Below, in pieces: positions 29,077-38,445 of a stretch of 64,000 nt of DNA (the first letter of the stretch is position 1; each line of letters starts with the position of its first letter). Position numbers and translations under genes: made by a program. Below the pieces are notes generated by a model. It was not told where the DNA came from. It made no database searches and was given only the letters and a program-made list of their open reading frames with translations. The stretch comes from Chryseobacterium kimseyorum (lineage in GTDB: Bacteria; Bacteroidota; Bacteroidia; Flavobacteriales; Weeksellaceae): the NCBI RefSeq assembly GCF_025971945.1, contig NZ_JAPDHW010000006.1, positions 1 through 64,000 on the forward strand, written 5' to 3'.

Positions 29077-32000
29077 ATGTCTCAAATAATTAAACAGAGG
29101 AATCTAAAGCCACTCATCGCACCGCTCTTTTTGCTTGCGTCTGGTTTTATGTTCGGACAGCAAGTGACAAGCGATACTGCAAAAGTAGATACTAAAGAGA
29201 TCGAAGAGGTTGTAGTTATCGGTTACGGTAAAGTAAGAAAGTCTGACCTTACCGGATCTGTATCATCAGTATCTGCGAAAGACTTGGCTGCAACGCCATC
29301 GATGAATGCACTACAGGCTTTACAAGGTAGGGCTGCCGGATTAAATATTGTGACGGCCGGTGGTGCTCCAGGAGCAGGTGCTAACGTTACCATTCGTGGT
29401 GGAGCATCTATTACTCAAGGTACTGAACCTTTATACATTGTTGATGGATTTCAGTTTGATAATGCATTAAATATTATTAACCCTAATGACATTGAAAGTA
29501 TTGATGTCCTTAAAGGAGCTTCTGCCATTGCAATCTATGGTTCGCGTGGTTCCAACGGTATTATTGTTATTAAAACCAAAACGGGTAAGAAAGGAAGAGT
29601 GACCGTTCAGTACAATTCTTTCATGGCGTTTGACATGCTGTCTAAGAAATTGGATATGATTTCAAATGCTGAACAGTATGTGAAATATCAATATGAACTT
29701 GCTCAGTTACAGGGAAAAACTACACAGTGGAGTAATGTTTTTGACAATAGCTTGGGAATCGATTCACCAGGGTTTTATACAGGTGCTTTTAACAGAATCA
29801 GTAACCGTTACGGTTCAGCGCCAGCATTAGACTGGCAGGAAAAAATGCTTGGCGGAACAGGACTTACGCAAAACCATAACGTAAACGTTTCTGCAGGTAC
29901 CGATAAAACGCAGGTTTTTGTAAGTTATAATTATAATAAGCAGGAGGGTTTATTACAAAATTTCAGCGAAACTAGAAATTCATTACGTGCAAATATAAAT
30001 TCTGAATTGTATAAAGGCATACGTTTAGATTTCAGTTCAATGTTCACTTCCAATTCTACAAACGGAGGAGGAGCATATTCGGGAATGAAAAAGATTCTTT
30101 TACAGCCTATTACCGGAGGAACATTATTTAGTCAGGATCAGTTGTTTAATACACAGACTTTTGCAGATTATTCAAGTTTAGATTCTTCTTTTGATACCGA
30201 AAATCCATATATCGAAACTGCAGCATCTACTTCAAACAGACGTGCCCGAACATTTTTAGCGAATGTAGGTTTAGAATTTGATTTATTGAAGAATTTTACT
30301 TTCAGAACAGCAGGATCATATAACTGGACAAACAGTAAGTCTACCTCATTCTCAGATAAAAATTCCCGTGCATTTCTTACAGATCCTGTGAATACAGGAA
30401 TCAACGGAAGTATTGGTAATTCTGAATCTTACAGATATCAAATCACCAATACATTGACCTATAATAAAACTGTTGGTGAAAAACATAAATTTACTGGTTT
30501 AATCGGTAATGAAATCGTTTACCAGGAAAATGAAAGCAACAGTATGAGATTGATAAGATTTCCTACTATCCTAAATTATGGTTTGGATGATATTACTAAT
30601 GCTACTGTTGCAGATAAAGATGCAGACAGATCTTCTTTCAGCTTACTTTCGTACTTCGGACGTGTAAATTATAACTACGATAACCGTTATTTATTGACGG
30701 GTACTTTACGTTATGATGGTTCTTCCAAATTTAAAGATAATCTTTGGGGAATGTTCCCATCGGCAGCTGTAGCTTGGCGTGTTTCTGAAGAAGGCTTTTG
30801 GAAAAATTCTAAAATTGACAATTATATTAATGATCTAAAGTTAAGAGGAGAATACGGTGTGGTTGGTAATAATAATATTCCAAATAATGTATTCAGAACC
30901 AATGTGGTAGGAACGGACTATCCAACAAATAATACGATTGGTAACCTAGCTTTAGTAACAAGTTCTGTTTTAGGAAACCGTGGTGTAGAGTGGGAGTCAA
31001 TGAGATCTACAAATATCGGAGTTGATCTTGCATTATTTAACAACAGAATTAAATTAACTTCCGAATGGTATAACAATAATGTAAATGGTATGCTGTTGGA
31101 AACTTTACTTCCCGCATCTACTGGATATAGAAGTAAGTTTATAAATATCGGTTCTATGGTGAACCGAGGTATGGAATATACGTTAAACACGATTAACCTG
31201 AAATCTGAAAACTTCAGATGGTCTACAGATGCAAATATTGGTTTTAATAAATCTAAGGTATTGTCTCTTGATGACGGAAGAACTTTCAGAAACTTCAGTG
31301 TAGGTAGCAACAGAGCAGGGATGGTAACGTATTATGCCACTGTTGGAGAAGAATTGGGAGACATGTACGGTTATGTTTATCAGGGAATTTATACGACTGA
31401 TGACTTTACTCAGGCAGCAAACGGAACATTAACCTTAAAGCCAGGAGTTGTAAAACCAGCTTCCGGAACACCTAGACCCGGAGATATTAAATTTGCTGCA
31501 GATAATGACGCAGGAGATCAGTTTACCAGAAAAATGGTAAAAATAGGAAACGGTACTCCTGATTTTATCGGTGGTATAAGTAATAACTTTTCTTACAAAG
31601 GATTTGATTTAGCAGTCTTTTTAAAATTCAGTGTGGGAGGTGATATTTATAATGCGACTAAGCACAGTTTGAGTCCGTATGCATTATATCAGAACGTTCC
31701 TTCAGAATTCGGTGATAACTATTACCATGTGGTAGATCCAAATACAGGTCAGGCTGCAACAAGTTTAGTAAGATTAAAAGAACTTAACCCTAATGAAAGC
31801 GACAGGCTTTGGAGTTTAGGAAATACAAATTCCAGTTACATTACTTACCCTTCATCATATTATGTAGAAGATGGTTCGTATTTAAGGGTTTCTATGGTAA
31901 CTTTAGGGTATTCATTTCCGAAAGAATTCTTAAACACGGTGAGATTATCAAATGCGCGTATTTATGCTACAGTGAATAACTTGGCAACAATTACAGGATA

Positions 32001-32118
32001 TTCTGGTTTTGATCCGGAGGTGTCAGCAGCAAGTGGTGTTACAGTAACACCTGGATATGATAATTCTTCGTTCCCGAGATCCAGAAGCTATGTATTGGGG
32101 ATCAATCTTACTTTTTAA
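29077..32118 (+). CDS. SusC/RagA-family TonB-dependent outer-membrane transporter (1013 aa)
   Basis: Signal peptide ends near FMFGQQ. A TonB-box-like VVVIGYG is at residues 45-51, followed by the plug (GSVSSVSAKDL, ALQGRAAGLNIVT, PLYIVDGF, IDVLKGASAIAIYGSRGSNG) and a beta-barrel ending in YVLGINLTF. Most SusC proteins carry a carboxypeptidase-like domain before the TonB box; here only about 16 residues separate signal and box, so that domain is absent. With the SusD gene 19 bp downstream it forms the only Sus-type importer in the locus, presumably for rhamnogalacturonan oligosaccharides. Confidence 0.96.
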   Translation: MSQIIKQRNLKPLIAPLFLLASGFMFGQQVTSDTAKVDTKEIEEVVVIGYGKVRKSDLTGSVSSVSAKDLAATPSMNALQALQGRAAGLNIVTAGGAPGAGANVTIRGGASITQGTEPLYIVDGFQFDNALNIINPNDIESIDVLKGASAIAIYGSRGSNGIIVIKTKTGKKGRVTVQYNSFMAFDMLSKKLDMISNAEQYVKYQYELAQLQGKTTQWSNVFDNSLGIDSPGFYTGAFNRISNRYGSAPALDWQEKMLGGTGLTQNHNVNVSAGTDKTQVFVSYNYNKQEGLLQNFSETRNSLRANINSELYKGIRLDFSSMFTSNSTNGGGAYSGMKKILLQPITGGTLFSQDQLFNTQTFADYSSLDSSFDTENPYIETAASTSNRRARTFLANVGLEFDLLKNFTFRTAGSYNWTNSKSTSFSDKNSRAFLTDPVNTGINGSIGNSESYRYQITNTLTYNKTVGEKHKFTGLIGNEIVYQENESNSMRLIRFPTILNYGLDDITNATVADKDADRSSFSLLSYFGRVNYNYDNRYLLTGTLRYDGSSKFKDNLWGMFPSAAVAWRVSEEGFWKNSKIDNYINDLKLRGEYGVVGNNNIPNNVFRTNVVGTDYPTNNTIGNLALVTSSVLGNRGVEWESMRSTNIGVDLALFNNRIKLTSEWYNNNVNGMLLETLLPASTGYRSKFINIGSMVNRGMEYTLNTINLKSENFRWSTDANIGFNKSKVLSLDDGRTFRNFSVGSNRAGMVTYYATVGEELGDMYGYVYQGIYTTDDFTQAANGTLTLKPGVVKPASGTPRPGDIKFAADNDAGDQFTRKMVKIGNGTPDFIGGISNNFSYKGFDLAVFLKFSVGGDIYNATKHSLSPYALYQNVPSEFGDNYYHVVDPNTGQAATSLVRLKELNPNESDRLWSLGNTNSSYITYPSSYYVEDGSYLRVSMVTLGYSFPKEFLNTVRLSNARIYATVNNLATITGYSGFDPEVSAASGVTVTPGYDNSSFPRSRSYVLGINLTF

Positions 32119-32136
32119 TATTTAATTGTTTCAATC

Positions 32137-34206
32137 ATGAAAAATATATTTAACAAACATAATTTAATAAAAAAACTGATCATTGTTCCTACAATACTTA
32201 TTGCAGGTTTGGGTGTAAATTCTTGTAGTGATGAATTTCTAGATCAGCCTGCTTATAATTCATCTGATACAGAATCTGTTTTTAATAATATAGAAACAGC
32301 AGATGCTTTTGTTCAGGGTTTATACAGAGGTCTTGTGCCTACGGAAATGTTTTACCAGTTAGGAGCCGGTGACACAGTGACGCATTCGGCGGAAGATGGA
32401 TCTACCAATAATTCCAAATACAATATCTGTAATTACCAGTACGACTCAAAAACGCCTAACACAATTACGGGAATTTACGCGGCAATGTATGCGGTTATAG
32501 AAAGAACCAACATCGCAATCGACAGATTACCGGATATGCCAGCCAGCCCAAAACGTGAAGCATTGTTGGCAGAGGCAAAAGCCATTCGTGCTTTTTGTTA
32601 TTATAATTTAATCAGGGTTTACGGTGATGTACCGGCTATTTGGATTCCTCTGGAAGAAGCAGATCCCAACGATCCAAGTACGCTTTATCCTAAGCGTTCT
32701 TCTCGTGACGATATTTACGATAGAGTAATCAGCGATATACAAGAATCTATTGTTAATATGCCAACTTCTAACGGTACTCCGGAAAGATTAAATAAGCAGT
32801 CTACCAATGCACTTTTAGCCAGAATAGCATTGTATGCTGCAGGATATTCTCTTCGTTGGCCTCTTAATACTTCAACGCCGGGAACAATGTCCCGCCGTCC
32901 GGATAATGCAAGAGTTCAGCAATTATATCAGATTGCAGATGCAGCAGCGGCTTCTGTAATCAACGGCGGTACAAACAGTCTGGTACAGGCATCAGGAGGT
33001 AAGAGCGGTTTTGAAGCACTTTGGTTTAATTTTGACAGAAGAAATTTTGCAGCAGTTAATCAGGAAATGCTTTGGCATATCGCTTCATACGGACCTAACA
33101 CCAACTCTGCATTTGGAGTCTACGCACATCCAGGATCCAGAGGAGGTACCTATGGTTCTCGTAAAGCTTTGCAGTTTATACTTCCAAGTTACTATCTGTC
33201 TTTCAATGCAGCAGATAAGCGTAGAGATGTAGCAACTACTTCTTACAGCATCTATTTCTTGAATGGTGGTGCTGCTACTGATACCTGGGTTGATGTGGGA
33301 ACTACGTACTCTTGTATTATGCCTGGAAAATTCAGAATTTCATGGTGTGTGGAGCCACAGGCTGCAGATTCACGTAATTTGAATATTCCTATCATCAGAT
33401 ATGCAGACGTATTACTGATGTATGCAGAAACGCAAAATTATTTAAATAACGGACCTACAGCTGCGGGTACTGCAGCATTAATGCAGGTGAGAAATCGTGC
33501 AGGAATTGGCGCTTTACCAGCACCTACAGGTCAGCAGGCATTTGAATCAGCAATTGTTCAGGAGCGTAAATGGGAATTTTCAGATGAGTTCATGCTTCGT
33601 ACAGATTTAATTCGTATGAATAAGTTGGCAAGCGAAATTGATGCGACAAAAACAGCAATGAAAAATCTTTCAAACCGTACAGGTCAATTTGCAACAACTC
33701 CAATCTACCGTCTTTACAAATTTCACAAAAATGCACAGATTTATGGAGATCCTTTCTTGGCTGTTACTTATATCGAACTAACTAATCCTGCACAGATTGC
33801 ACAGGTTCAGGCAGTACCTACAAGTAATGCGAATAATGCGTATGCAACATACCAAACTACTTTGAAGGCTATTGCCGCAGCAAACGGACAAACATCAACA
33901 ACAGATGACAAGTGGTATCCTGTAAATATGTTCCAGGCTTACACAAGTACATTCAATGGTAATGCAAGAAAAGCCGTAGGATTTACAGCCGGATTCAATA
34001 CCCTACAGGTTGGTGCAATTATTTATACCAAACCAACAGGATCATTTGAAAACGGTGGAACCTATCCGAACTGGATCGAAGGCGGTGGCGATGGCCTTTT
34101 CTACGGCTTTGTACCGAATAAAACAGAATTGCTTCCATTTGCGGCGCAGTCTGCAGGTCATCCAATGATTGATAACCCAAATTTAACACAGCTTCCTGGA
34201 TATTAA
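32137..34206 (+). CDS. SusD/RagB-family outer-membrane nutrient-binding lipoprotein (689 aa)
   Basis: Lipobox GVNSC with Cys30, then SDEFLDQP typical of SusD mature ends. Tetratricopeptide-like helices include AEAKAIRAFCYYNLIRVYGDVP and the C-terminal region contains IRYADVLLMYAETQNYL and QERKWEFSDEFMLRTDLIRMN. It caps the SusC barrel and binds the oligosaccharide at the cell surface. At 689 residues it is longer than most SusD proteins (about 500-600), with the extra length in the last third. Confidence 0.95.
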   Translation: MKNIFNKHNLIKKLIIVPTILIAGLGVNSCSDEFLDQPAYNSSDTESVFNNIETADAFVQGLYRGLVPTEMFYQLGAGDTVTHSAEDGSTNNSKYNICNYQYDSKTPNTITGIYAAMYAVIERTNIAIDRLPDMPASPKREALLAEAKAIRAFCYYNLIRVYGDVPAIWIPLEEADPNDPSTLYPKRSSRDDIYDRVISDIQESIVNMPTSNGTPERLNKQSTNALLARIALYAAGYSLRWPLNTSTPGTMSRRPDNARVQQLYQIADAAAASVINGGTNSLVQASGGKSGFEALWFNFDRRNFAAVNQEMLWHIASYGPNTNSAFGVYAHPGSRGGTYGSRKALQFILPSYYLSFNAADKRRDVATTSYSIYFLNGGAATDTWVDVGTTYSCIMPGKFRISWCVEPQAADSRNLNIPIIRYADVLLMYAETQNYLNNGPTAAGTAALMQVRNRAGIGALPAPTGQQAFESAIVQERKWEFSDEFMLRTDLIRMNKLASEIDATKTAMKNLSNRTGQFATTPIYRLYKFHKNAQIYGDPFLAVTYIELTNPAQIAQVQAVPTSNANNAYATYQTTLKAIAAANGQTSTTDDKWYPVNMFQAYTSTFNGNARKAVGFTAGFNTLQVGAIIYTKPTGSFENGGTYPNWIEGGGDGLFYGFVPNKTELLPFAAQSAGHPMIDNPNLTQLPGY

Positions 34207-34231
34207 TCAATACAATATTTAGCATTTAATT

Positions 34232-34295
34232 AAACATTAAGAAAGTGTAAAGATTGATGGTTTTCCTGTTGCTCTTATCAACTTTCTTAATGTTT
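34232..34295. terminator. Perfect 15-bp inverted repeat after susD
   Basis: AAACATTAAGAAAGT (34232-34246) and its exact complement at 34281-34295 enclose a 34-nt loop. It lies 26 bp after the susD stop and is the likely end of the susCD transcript, although no long T run follows. It could also protect the susCD mRNA 3' end. Confidence 0.55.
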
Positions 34296-34404
34296 ATAAT
34301 TTAAGGAACATTCAATCACAAAATATTAATAATAAAACACTTAATACGATTGTTACAAATAACGGAATAATCATACGTTAATTTATCTTTAACTAAAGCA
34401 TCTT

Positions 34405-34450
34405 GCAGTATAGTGCGGGATAGTGTAACGGGTAAAACAATCTAAATTTG
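34405..34450 (+). promoter_or_regulatory. rhaEW promoter with doubled GCAGTAT/GCGGGAT operator
   Basis: GCAGTAT-AGT-GCGGGAT at 34405-34421 matches the susC motif, again with a 10-bp period. A perfect TAnnTTTG box, TAAATTTG, is at 34443-34450, ending 29 nt after the second half-site. The -33 region carries the operator in place of a TTG box. The ATG used by the gene is 31 nt after the box. An inverted TTTGTAACAAT lies at 34349-34359. Confidence 0.6.
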
Positions 34451-34480
34451 AGTAAAATTCAGAAAAACAAAAGAAAACAA

Positions 34481-36583
34481 ATGGAAAACGTAAAAACATT
34501 TAAATACGTAGATTATTTATGGGATGAAGAAAAAGCAGCATCATTTGGCGACGACCAGGTGGCTTTATTTTTATACCGTTCAAACATATTAGGAGCAGAC
34601 CTTAGAATTACCAATTATGGTGGTGGTAACACAAGTTGCAAAACCATAGAAAAAGATCCTTTGACTAATGAGGAAGTTGAAGTAATGTGGGTAAAAGGTT
34701 CAGGTGGTGACATCGGAACACTTACAAGAAAAGGAATCGCCGGATTGTATACGGAAAGATTAAGAAATCTTAAAAATGTTTACGGAGGATTGGCAGACGA
34801 AGACAGAATGGTTGGTTTATTCGACCACTGTATTTTCGATTTGGAAAGCAAAGCGCCTTCTATTGATACGCCTCTTCACGGTTTACTTCCATTCAAACAT
34901 ATCGATCACCTTCACCCGGATGCATTAATTGCAGTAGCTGCCGCCAAAGACAGCGAAGCGATTACCAAAGAAATCTGGGGAGATACAATGGGCTGGGTTC
35001 CATGGCAGCGTCCCGGTTTTGACTTAGGTTTACAGTTGGAAAAATGTTTAGCCGATAATCCTGGAATCAGAGGAATTGTTTTGGGTAGCCATGGTTTATT
35101 CACTTGGGGAGACACTTCTTACGAATCTTATATGAACAGTCTGGAAGTAATCGAAATGGCTTCTGAGTATATCGCTAAAAAAATCGAAGAAAAAGGACAG
35201 GTTTTTGGCGGACAGAAAGTAGAATCTCTTCCTGCTGACGAACGTAAAAACAAAGCTGCTCAGATTATGCCTTTGTTGAGAGGTTTAGCATCTTCTGAAA
35301 ACAGAATGGTTGGTCATTTCACAGACAGCGATGTTGTTTTGGAATACATCAACAGTAATGATTTGGAAAGATTGGCTCCACTTGGAACTTCTTGTCCGGA
35401 TCACTTCTTAAGAACAAAGATTCAGCCTTTAGTGTTGACTTTAGATAAGAATGAAGATTTAAGCGATTCTAAAGCGATTTTAGAAAAATTAAATCCACTT
35501 TTCGAACAGTACAGACAGGAATACAAAGACTATTACGAAACGTGTAAGCATTCAAACAGCCCTGCAATGCGTGACCCGAATCCGGTGATCATCATCTACC
35601 CGGGAGTTGGAATGTTCAGTTTCTCAAAAGATAAGCAGACAACGCGTGTTGCCAACGAATTTTATGTGAATGCAATTAACGTAATGCGTGGCGCAGAAGC
35701 AATTTCTGAATACACTTCTCTGCCAAGACAGGAAGCATTCGATATCGAATACTGGTTATTGGAGGAAGCGAAGCTTCAGAGAATGCCTAAAGAAAAACCA
35801 TTATCAAGAAAGGTTGCTATCGTAACCGGAGCAGGTGGTGGAATTGGACAGGCCATCGCAGACAAAATGGTTCAGGAAGGTGCAGTCGTTGTTTACACAG
35901 ATTTAAATCAGGAAGCAGTAGAATCTGTAACTGCAAAATACAGCAAAGATCAGGCAGTAGCCGTGACTTGTGATGTGACCAGCGAAGAGGCAATTGCAAA
36001 CGCTTTCAAAGAAGCTGTTTTAGCTTTTGGTGGAGTAGACATCATCGTGCATTCTGCTGGTTTGGCTATTTCTAAATCTTTGGAAGACACCACTACAAAA
36101 GACTGGGATTTACTTGAAAATGTTTTGGTAAAAGGTCAGTTCTTAATGGCGAAAAGCGGTGCTGAGGTTTTGAAAAAGCAAAATCTAGGTGGAGACATCG
36201 TAAGCATTGCCAGTAAAAACGGATTGGTTGCCGGACCAAACAACGTAGCCTACGGAACTGCAAAGGCAGCGCAACAGCACATGACAAGATTATTGGCAGC
36301 AGAATTGGCAGCTGATAAAATCCGTGTGAATGTGGTAAATCCGGATGGCGTTATCGTTGGAAGCAAAATCTGGGAAGGTTCATGGGCAGAAGGCCGCGCA
36401 AAAGCCAACGGAATTTCTGTAGAAGAATTACCTGCATTTTACGCAAAAAGAAATTTATTAAACGAAATTATCCTTCCTGAAGACATCGCAAACGGAGTTT
36501 TTGCCTGTGTTGCAATATTAGATAAAACCACAGGAAACATCATCAATGTCGATGGAGGAATGGCGAATGCGTTCCCGAGATAA
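34481..36583 (+). CDS. rhaEW: Bifunctional rhamnulose-1-phosphate aldolase / L-lactaldehyde dehydrogenase (700 aa)
   Basis: Residues 1 to about 430 are a class II aldolase domain (NYGGGNTSCKT, HGLLPFKHIDHLHPDA with metal-binding histidines, GSHGLFTWG). Residues about 445-700 are a short-chain dehydrogenase with the NAD loop VTGAGGGIGQAI, HSAGLAISK and catalytic YGTAK. The fusion matches RhaEW (YuxG) of Bacillus, which splits rhamnulose 1-phosphate into DHAP and L-lactaldehyde and oxidises the aldehyde to L-lactate. The frame is open to a TTG at 34448, but that codon lies in the promoter box, so ATG 34481 is chosen. Confidence 0.92.
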   Translation: MENVKTFKYVDYLWDEEKAASFGDDQVALFLYRSNILGADLRITNYGGGNTSCKTIEKDPLTNEEVEVMWVKGSGGDIGTLTRKGIAGLYTERLRNLKNVYGGLADEDRMVGLFDHCIFDLESKAPSIDTPLHGLLPFKHIDHLHPDALIAVAAAKDSEAITKEIWGDTMGWVPWQRPGFDLGLQLEKCLADNPGIRGIVLGSHGLFTWGDTSYESYMNSLEVIEMASEYIAKKIEEKGQVFGGQKVESLPADERKNKAAQIMPLLRGLASSENRMVGHFTDSDVVLEYINSNDLERLAPLGTSCPDHFLRTKIQPLVLTLDKNEDLSDSKAILEKLNPLFEQYRQEYKDYYETCKHSNSPAMRDPNPVIIIYPGVGMFSFSKDKQTTRVANEFYVNAINVMRGAEAISEYTSLPRQEAFDIEYWLLEEAKLQRMPKEKPLSRKVAIVTGAGGGIGQAIADKMVQEGAVVVYTDLNQEAVESVTAKYSKDQAVAVTCDVTSEEAIANAFKEAVLAFGGVDIIVHSAGLAISKSLEDTTTKDWDLLENVLVKGQFLMAKSGAEVLKKQNLGGDIVSIASKNGLVAGPNNVAYGTAKAAQQHMTRLLAAELAADKIRVNVVNPDGVIVGSKIWEGSWAEGRAKANGISVEELPAFYAKRNLLNEIILPEDIANGVFACVAILDKTTGNIINVDGGMANAFPR

Positions 36584-36592
36584 TATTAAAAA

Positions 36593-36770
36593 TTTAACCA
36601 CAAAAGTCACAAAAGTTTTTTGAAGTTATTATTCGGATTCTGAAAAGATAAAATAAGGATTACCGAAATTTGTTGAGTTGAAAAGACAAGGCTTATTTGA
36701 ACTTAAATGCGCAAAACATTAAAGCTATAAATTTTCAGGAAAGCTTTTGTGACTTTTGTGGTAAAAATAA
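36593..36770. repeat. Inverted pair of dimeric-unit repeats between rhaEW and rhaI
   Basis: TTAACCACAAAAGTCACAAAAG at 36594 onward is mirrored by CTTTTGTGACTTTTGTGGT near 36744-36762, so the spacer could fold into a long stem with about 125 nt between arms. Units match copies A and B at 18918 and 24766. Confidence 0.7.
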
Positions 36771-36785
36771 ATTTAAAAATAAATC

Positions 36786-38063
36786 ATGATTATAGGAAAA
36801 GATATCATTGAACAACACAACAAAAACGAAGTTGAAAATTTCAATTCAGACTTCGCATATTTATCAGATAAATTAACAAAATCAGGTTCAGACGTTGCTG
36901 AAATCGTTAACAAAATCGCTGATTTCCAGGTGGCAATTCCAAGCTGGGCTTTAGGTGCAGGCGGAACCCGTTTCGGAAGATTTTCTTACGGTGGCGAACC
37001 GGCAGTTTTAGAACAGAAATTAGATGATGTTGGATTGCTTCATGCACTTACTCATTCTGCAGGAGCCGTTTCACTACACATTCCATGGGATATTCCAAGT
37101 GATGTAAGTGCTCTGAAAGAAAGCGCAGCATCTCACGGTTTGATCTTTGATGCGATGAATTCAAACACATTTCAGGATCAGCCGGATGCAAAACATTCAT
37201 ATAAATTCGGTTCTCTAAATTCGGTAAACGAAGATTCCCGTGCTTATGCTGTTGAACACAACAAAGAAGTAATCAGAATCGGAAAAGAATTAGATTCAAA
37301 AAGCTTGACCGTTTGGTTGGCAGACGGAGCAAGTTTTCCAGGACAGTTAAACTTCCAGACTGCTTTATCAAACACTGAAAAAAGCTTAAAAGAAATCTAC
37401 GCAGGAATGCCGGAAGACTGGAAACTGTTCATAGAATACAAACCATACGAACCGAATTTCTATTCAACAACCATTCAGGATTGGGGAACTTCTTTCATGC
37501 TGGCAAATGCTTGCGGGGACAGAGCTTTCACTTTGGTTGATTTGGGTCATCATTTACCAAACACCAACATTGAGCAAATCGTTGCAACATTGATGTACAA
37601 AGGTAAATTGGGTGGTTTCCACTTCAATGACAGTAAATATGGTGATGATGATTTGACGGTGGGTTCTATCAAACCTTATGCTTTATTCCTGATCTTCAAT
37701 GAATTGGTGTACGGAATGGAAAATAATAAAAACAATCCTTATCCGGCTTGGATGATTGACGCAAGTCACAACATCAAAGATCCTCTGGAAGATTTATTAC
37801 AGTCTTTGGAAGCCATCTTAATCGCTTATGCTCAGGCACTTTTGGTTGATCAGAAAGCTTTAAAAGAAGCACAGCTGAACAATGACGTTGTCGCAGCTCA
37901 GGATATTTTGCAGAATGCGTACAGAACAGACGTTCGTCCGTTGTTGAAAGCGGCTAGACTGCAGACTGGCGCGGCTTTAGACCCAATTACTGCTTACAGA
38001 AGTTTAAAGGTGAGAGAAACCTTGATTTCTGAGAGAGGCTGGGCAAAAGCAACCGGATTGTAA
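36786..38063 (+). CDS. rhaI: L-rhamnose isomerase, RhaI type (425 aa)
   Basis: Converts L-rhamnose to L-rhamnulose with divalent metal. The sequence follows the Rhizobium/Pseudomonas-stutzeri-type isomerase family rather than E. coli RhaA: AIPSWALGAGGTRFGRF near residues 50-67, LTVWLADGASFPGQ, LFIEYKPYEPNFYSTTIQDWGT with metal ligands, LVDLGHHLPNTNIEQIVA and GGFHFNDSKYGDDDL. Full length. It lies between RhaEW and the rhamnulokinase, completing the intracellular pathway. Confidence 0.95.
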   Translation: MIIGKDIIEQHNKNEVENFNSDFAYLSDKLTKSGSDVAEIVNKIADFQVAIPSWALGAGGTRFGRFSYGGEPAVLEQKLDDVGLLHALTHSAGAVSLHIPWDIPSDVSALKESAASHGLIFDAMNSNTFQDQPDAKHSYKFGSLNSVNEDSRAYAVEHNKEVIRIGKELDSKSLTVWLADGASFPGQLNFQTALSNTEKSLKEIYAGMPEDWKLFIEYKPYEPNFYSTTIQDWGTSFMLANACGDRAFTLVDLGHHLPNTNIEQIVATLMYKGKLGGFHFNDSKYGDDDLTVGSIKPYALFLIFNELVYGMENNKNNPYPAWMIDASHNIKDPLEDLLQSLEAILIAYAQALLVDQKALKEAQLNNDVVAAQDILQNAYRTDVRPLLKAARLQTGAALDPITAYRSLKVRETLISERGWAKATGL

Positions 38064-38142
38064 GATCCGTATTAATTTGATAATTACTTTCAGGTGCAAT
38101 CGAAAGTTTAATTATATGTATCCTTATTTACCGTTGAGAAAA

Positions 38143-38432
38143 GAGTGTTTAGAAAATTAGGACTAGGCTTCGTTATTTAAGAAATCAGTGGATTTTTTTC
38201 TTAATTTTTCCTAATCACTAAACACTCCTTGATGGTTTTAAATCTTTTAGTAATTAAAGATACCAAAAAAAAGTTTAAATCTTTGAAGCCTTTGCTAAGT
38301 GAAACGCCTTTGCGAACTTAAAAAAAATCAGCTTGTCAAAAAAAAATCTTAGCGGACTTTGCGTTTAAATTAAATGTAAAGCAAATTAGTGCTGTTTGTG
38401 AAATTATTTGTGCTATTTGTGTTTAAATAAAA
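38143..38432. repeat. Repeat-filled spacer before the rhamnulokinase gene
   Basis: Of the 382 bp between rhaI and the kinase, most is repetitive. An imperfect inverted repeat pairs GAGTGTTTAG...TTAGGA (38143-38162) with TCCTAAT...CTAAACACTC (38209-38227). Then come dimeric-unit stretches: CTTTGCTAAG / CTTTGCGAACTTA (38290-38319), CTTAGCGGACTTTGCGTTTAAAT (38348-38370), and three TTTGTG units ending in GTTTAAAT (38393-38428). No gene is present. Confidence 0.65.
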
Positions 38433-38445
38433 ATTTATCCCGAGA

